Assembly (NCBI GenBank): GCA_025458805.1
Contig: JALORQ010000001.1
Span: forward strand, 1-49,926
Direction of reading: 5' to 3'
DNA: 49,926 nt
Origin: Rubrivivax sp.
GTDB lineage: Bacteria > Pseudomonadota > Gammaproteobacteria > Burkholderiales > Burkholderiaceae_C
Position numbers and translations under genes: made by a program. A model generated the notes under the pieces. That model was not told where the DNA came from, made no database searches, and saw nothing but the letters and a program-made list of their open reading frames with translations. Positions 47,360-49,926 of this stretch are shown here, piece by piece; positions within the stretch are counted from its first letter, which is position 1, and the number at the start of each line of letters is the position of its first letter.

Positions 47360-48882
47360 GTGCGCTCCTCGGCGCCCTGCAGCGCGAGGCGGGTGCGGCC
47401 GCTCTCGTCGTCGTCGGCGCCGAACTGCAGCCTGCGTTGGGTCTCGATGGCGTCGAAGTCGGCGGCGCTCACGTCACCGGTCACGTACACGCCGTCGAAG
47501 CAGCTCGCCTCGAAGCCGTCGAGGCGGGGGTTGAGGCCCCGCACGACGCGCTTCATCGCGTCGACGTCCTGATAGACCAGCGCGTCGGCGCCGATGTAGG
47601 CCCGGATCTCCTCGACGCTGCGCCCGTGGGCGATCAGCTCGTCCTTGGTCGGCATGTCGATGCCGTAGACGTTGGGCCAGCGCACCGGCGGTGCCGCGCT
47701 CGCCATGTAGACGCGCCTCGCGCCCGCCTCGCGCGCCATCTGGACGATCTCCTTGCTCGTCGTGCCGCGCACGATGCTGTCGTCGACGAGCAGCACGTTG
47801 CGCCCCCTGAACTCCATCCCGATCGCATTGAGCTTCTGGCGCACGCTCTTCTTGCGCACCGCCTGCCCCGGCATGATGAAGGTGCGGCCGACGTAGCGGT
47901 TCTTGACGAAGCCCTCGCGGTAGGGCTTGCCGAGCTTGCGCGCCAGCTCCATCGCGCTCGGGCGGCTGCTCTCGGGGATCGGCACGACGACGTCGATCTC
48001 GCTCGGCGCCAGGGTGTTGATGACGCGCTGCGCGAGCGCCTCGCCGAGGTTGAGGCGCGCGTGGTAGACGGAGATGCCGTCGAGCACCGAATCGGGCCGC
48101 GCGAGGTAGACGTACTCGAACATGCACGGGTGCAGCGCGGGACGCTCGGCGCACTGTCGGGCGTGGACCCGCCCGTCGAGGTCGACGAACACCGCCTCGC
48201 CCGGCGCCACGTCGCGCACGAAGCGATGGCCGGTGCCTTCGATCGCCACGCTCTCGCTGGCCAGCATCACCTCGTGCACACCGTCGACCGTGCCCTCGCC
48301 AAGCGCGAGCGGCCGGATCCCGAACGGATCGCGGAACGCCAGCAGACCATGCCCGGCGACCAGCGCGATGACCGCGTACGATCCCCTGACTCGGCGATGC
48401 ACCGCGGCCACCGCCTTGAAGACCTCCTCGGCCGACAGCGGCATGTCGCGCGCCGCGAGCTCGAGCTCGTGCGCCAGCACGTTGATCAGCACCTCGGTGT
48501 CGCTCTCGGTGTTGATGTGGCGGCGGTCGATGTCGAACAGCTCGGCCTTCAGCGCGTGCGCATTCGTCAGGTTGCCGTTGTGCACGAGGACGATGCCGAA
48601 CGGCGCGTTGACGTAGAACGGCTGCGCCTCCTCCTCGCTGTAGGCGTTGCCCGCGGTCGGGTAGCGCACCTGCCCAAGGCCGACGGTGCCAGGCAGCGCG
48701 CGCATGTTGCGCGTGCGGAAGACGTCGCGCACCATGCCGCGCGCCTTGTGCATGAAGCACTTGGTGCCCTGCATCGTGACGATGCCGGCCGCGTCCTGCC
48801 CTCGATGCTGCAGCAGCAGAAGCGCGTCGTAGATCAGCTGGTTGACGGGCGCCTTCGAGATCACGCCGACGATGCCGCACAT
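47356..48882 (-). CDS. purF: Amidophosphoribosyltransferase
   Basis: [36 protein letters not shown]; PRTase motif [26 protein letters not shown]. Confidence 0.97.
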   Translation of the reverse strand: MCGIVGVISKAPVNQLIYDALLLLQHRGQDAAGIVTMQGTKCFMHKARGMVRDVFRTRNMRALPGTVGLGQVRYPTAGNAYSEEEAQPFYVNAPFGIVLVHNGNLTNAHALKAELFDIDRRHINTESDTEVLINVLAHELELAARDMPLSAEEVFKAVAAVHRRVRGSYAVIALVAGHGLLAFRDPFGIRPLALGEGTVDGVHEVMLASESVAIEGTGHRFVRDVAPGEAVFVDLDGRVHARQCAERPALHPCMFEYVYLARPDSVLDGISVYHARLNLGEALAQRVINTLAPSEIDVVVPIPESSRPSAMELARKLGKPYREGFVKNRYVGRTFIMPGQAVRKKSVRQKLNAIGMEFRGRNVLLVDDSIVRGTTSKEIVQMAREAGARRVYMASAAPPVRWPNVYGIDMPTKDELIAHGRSVEEIRAYIGADALVYQDVDAMKRVVRGLNPRLDGFEASCFDGVYVTGDVSAADFDAIETQRRLQFGADDDESGRTRLALQGAEERT

Positions 48883-48906
48883 GGTTCGAGACCTCCGTCC
48901 TCGGCG

Positions 48907-49425
48907 TCAGCGCGGCAGCACGTCGCGCAACGGGGCGGGCAGCCACGGCGACATGCCGCGAGTGGCGGCCGACAGCCACGCCGCACCGGTCGACTCGCGC
49001 CACGTCGCCGACTCGCGTGCCGGCGTCAGCCCCACGACCGTGGCCGTCGCGAGCAGCAGCACCGCTCCGCGCAGCAGCCCGAACCCGGCGCCCAGCGCGC
49101 GATCGGCAGCCGACAGCGGTGAAGCGCGCACGAGCTGCCGCACGACGCGGGAAACCAGCAGCCAGGCCACCAGCGCGCCCACGAAGCAGACGGCGAAGGC
49201 GGCGGCGAGGTTGAGCGCCCCGCCGGGCGTGCCGACCGGGACGTGAGGCGCGGCTTGCGGGGCGGCCCACTGCGCCGCGAGCCAGGCCGCGACCCAGCCC
49301 GCGAGAGAGAGCGCCTCGAAGACGAGGCCCCGCACGAGGCCGATGACCACCGACAGCACCAGCACGGCGAGCAGCACGGCATCGAGCCAGCCGATCGACT
49401 GCAGGCGAGCGACGATGTCCATCAA
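48907..49425 (-). CDS. cvpA: CvpA family protein
   Basis: Four-TM protein (LDAVLLAVLVLSVVIGLVRGLVFEALSLAGWVAAWLAAQ) directly upstream of purF. Confidence 0.92.
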   Translation of the reverse strand: MMDIVARLQSIGWLDAVLLAVLVLSVVIGLVRGLVFEALSLAGWVAAWLAAQWAAPQAAPHVPVGTPGGALNLAAAFAVCFVGALVAWLLVSRVVRQLVRASPLSAADRALGAGFGLLRGAVLLLATATVVGLTPARESATWRESTGAAWLSAATRGMSPWLPAPLRDVLPR

Positions 49426-49926
49426 AGCACCAGGATGTTTGCCGGCAGACCCGCGGCCTTCAGCCGTCGCGCCGCCTCGTCGGCGTCGGCCCGCGAGTCG
49501 AAAGGCCCGACGCGAACGCGCGTGCGTCGCCCGGCATCGGTCTCGATGACCTGGGTATAGGTCTTCAGGCCCAGCCGCTCGACCTTCTGACGCGCCTCGC
49601 GCAGCGTCGCCGGGTCGGTGTAGGCGCCGACCTGCACGACGAAGCGGTCGTCACCGTCAGGCCCGGACGCGGCGCGCGCGGCGCCGGTCGCGACGGCGGG
49701 TCCGACGGTCGTGGCAGGCGTCGCGACCATGCCGGCCGGGGGCCTGGACGCGCCCGCCATGGCCGGCGGCGAGGCCGGTGGAGCCGCCGCCGAAGCCGGC
49801 GGCGGCAACCCGGCCACGGCCCGTGGCGCGGAGGCCGGGGCGGAAACGGGAACCGGCGCCGCGACCGGCGACATCGCCTCGGTTCCCGCATCGGGCGGCG
49901 GCGCCACCGACGTCACCGGCCTGGGC
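49422..49926 (-). CDS. SPOR domain protein (5' part beyond window)
   Basis: C-terminal RFVVQVGAYTDPATLREARQKVERLGLKTYTQVIETDAGRRTRVRVGPFDSRADADEAARRLKAAGLPANILVL. Frame is open to the window edge. Confidence 0.88.
   Translation of the reverse strand, partial: PRPVTSVAPPPDAGTEAMSPVAAPVPVSAPASAPRAVAGLPPPASAAAPPASPPAMAGASRPPAGMVATPATTVGPAVATGAARAASGPDGDDRFVVQVGAYTDPATLREARQKVERLGLKTYTQVIETDAGRRTRVRVGPFDSRADADEAARRLKAAGLPANILVL

Overview
High-GC window, most likely from a Burkholderiales-type betaproteobacterium, densely packed with genes. I saw no rRNA, CRISPR array, prophage or transposase. From left to right it contains: (1) a urea ABC transporter operon urtABCDE, with urtA truncated by the window edge and urtD disrupted by an internal deletion/frameshift; (2) a cyanophycin locus made of an ABC exporter-like protein, a DUF1854 protein and two cyanophycin synthetase paralogs (CphA' and CphA); (3) a minus-strand, translationally coupled set of a NitT/TauT-type ABC importer, a nucleoside deaminase-like protein and UreD; (4) a class II aldolase, a tautomerase, an orphan TRAP solute-binding protein and a hybrid histidine kinase; (5) an acyl-CoA ligase and a CopA-type P-ATPase; (6) a putative lipid-remodelling island with a GT4 glycosyltransferase, a His-rich membrane protein, a membrane-anchored class III aminotransferase, a phosphatidylserine decarboxylase-like protein, an MGDG-synthase-like GT28 and a PlcP/LpxH-like metallophosphoesterase, with Pho-box-like 11-bp-phased repeats before most of its transcription units; (7) an MscS channel; (8) an iron island with FeoAB, PepSY, a TonB receptor, DUF2325, HemP, Bfd and Bfr; (9) a CNBD-rhodanese protein, a tRNA Ala-Glu-Asp cluster, and gltX-metZ-purF-cvpA-SPOR. 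The most interesting candidate is the putatively phosphate-regulated lipid island at 26.3-33.2 kb. No database searches were run. Family calls come from reading motifs in the translations.
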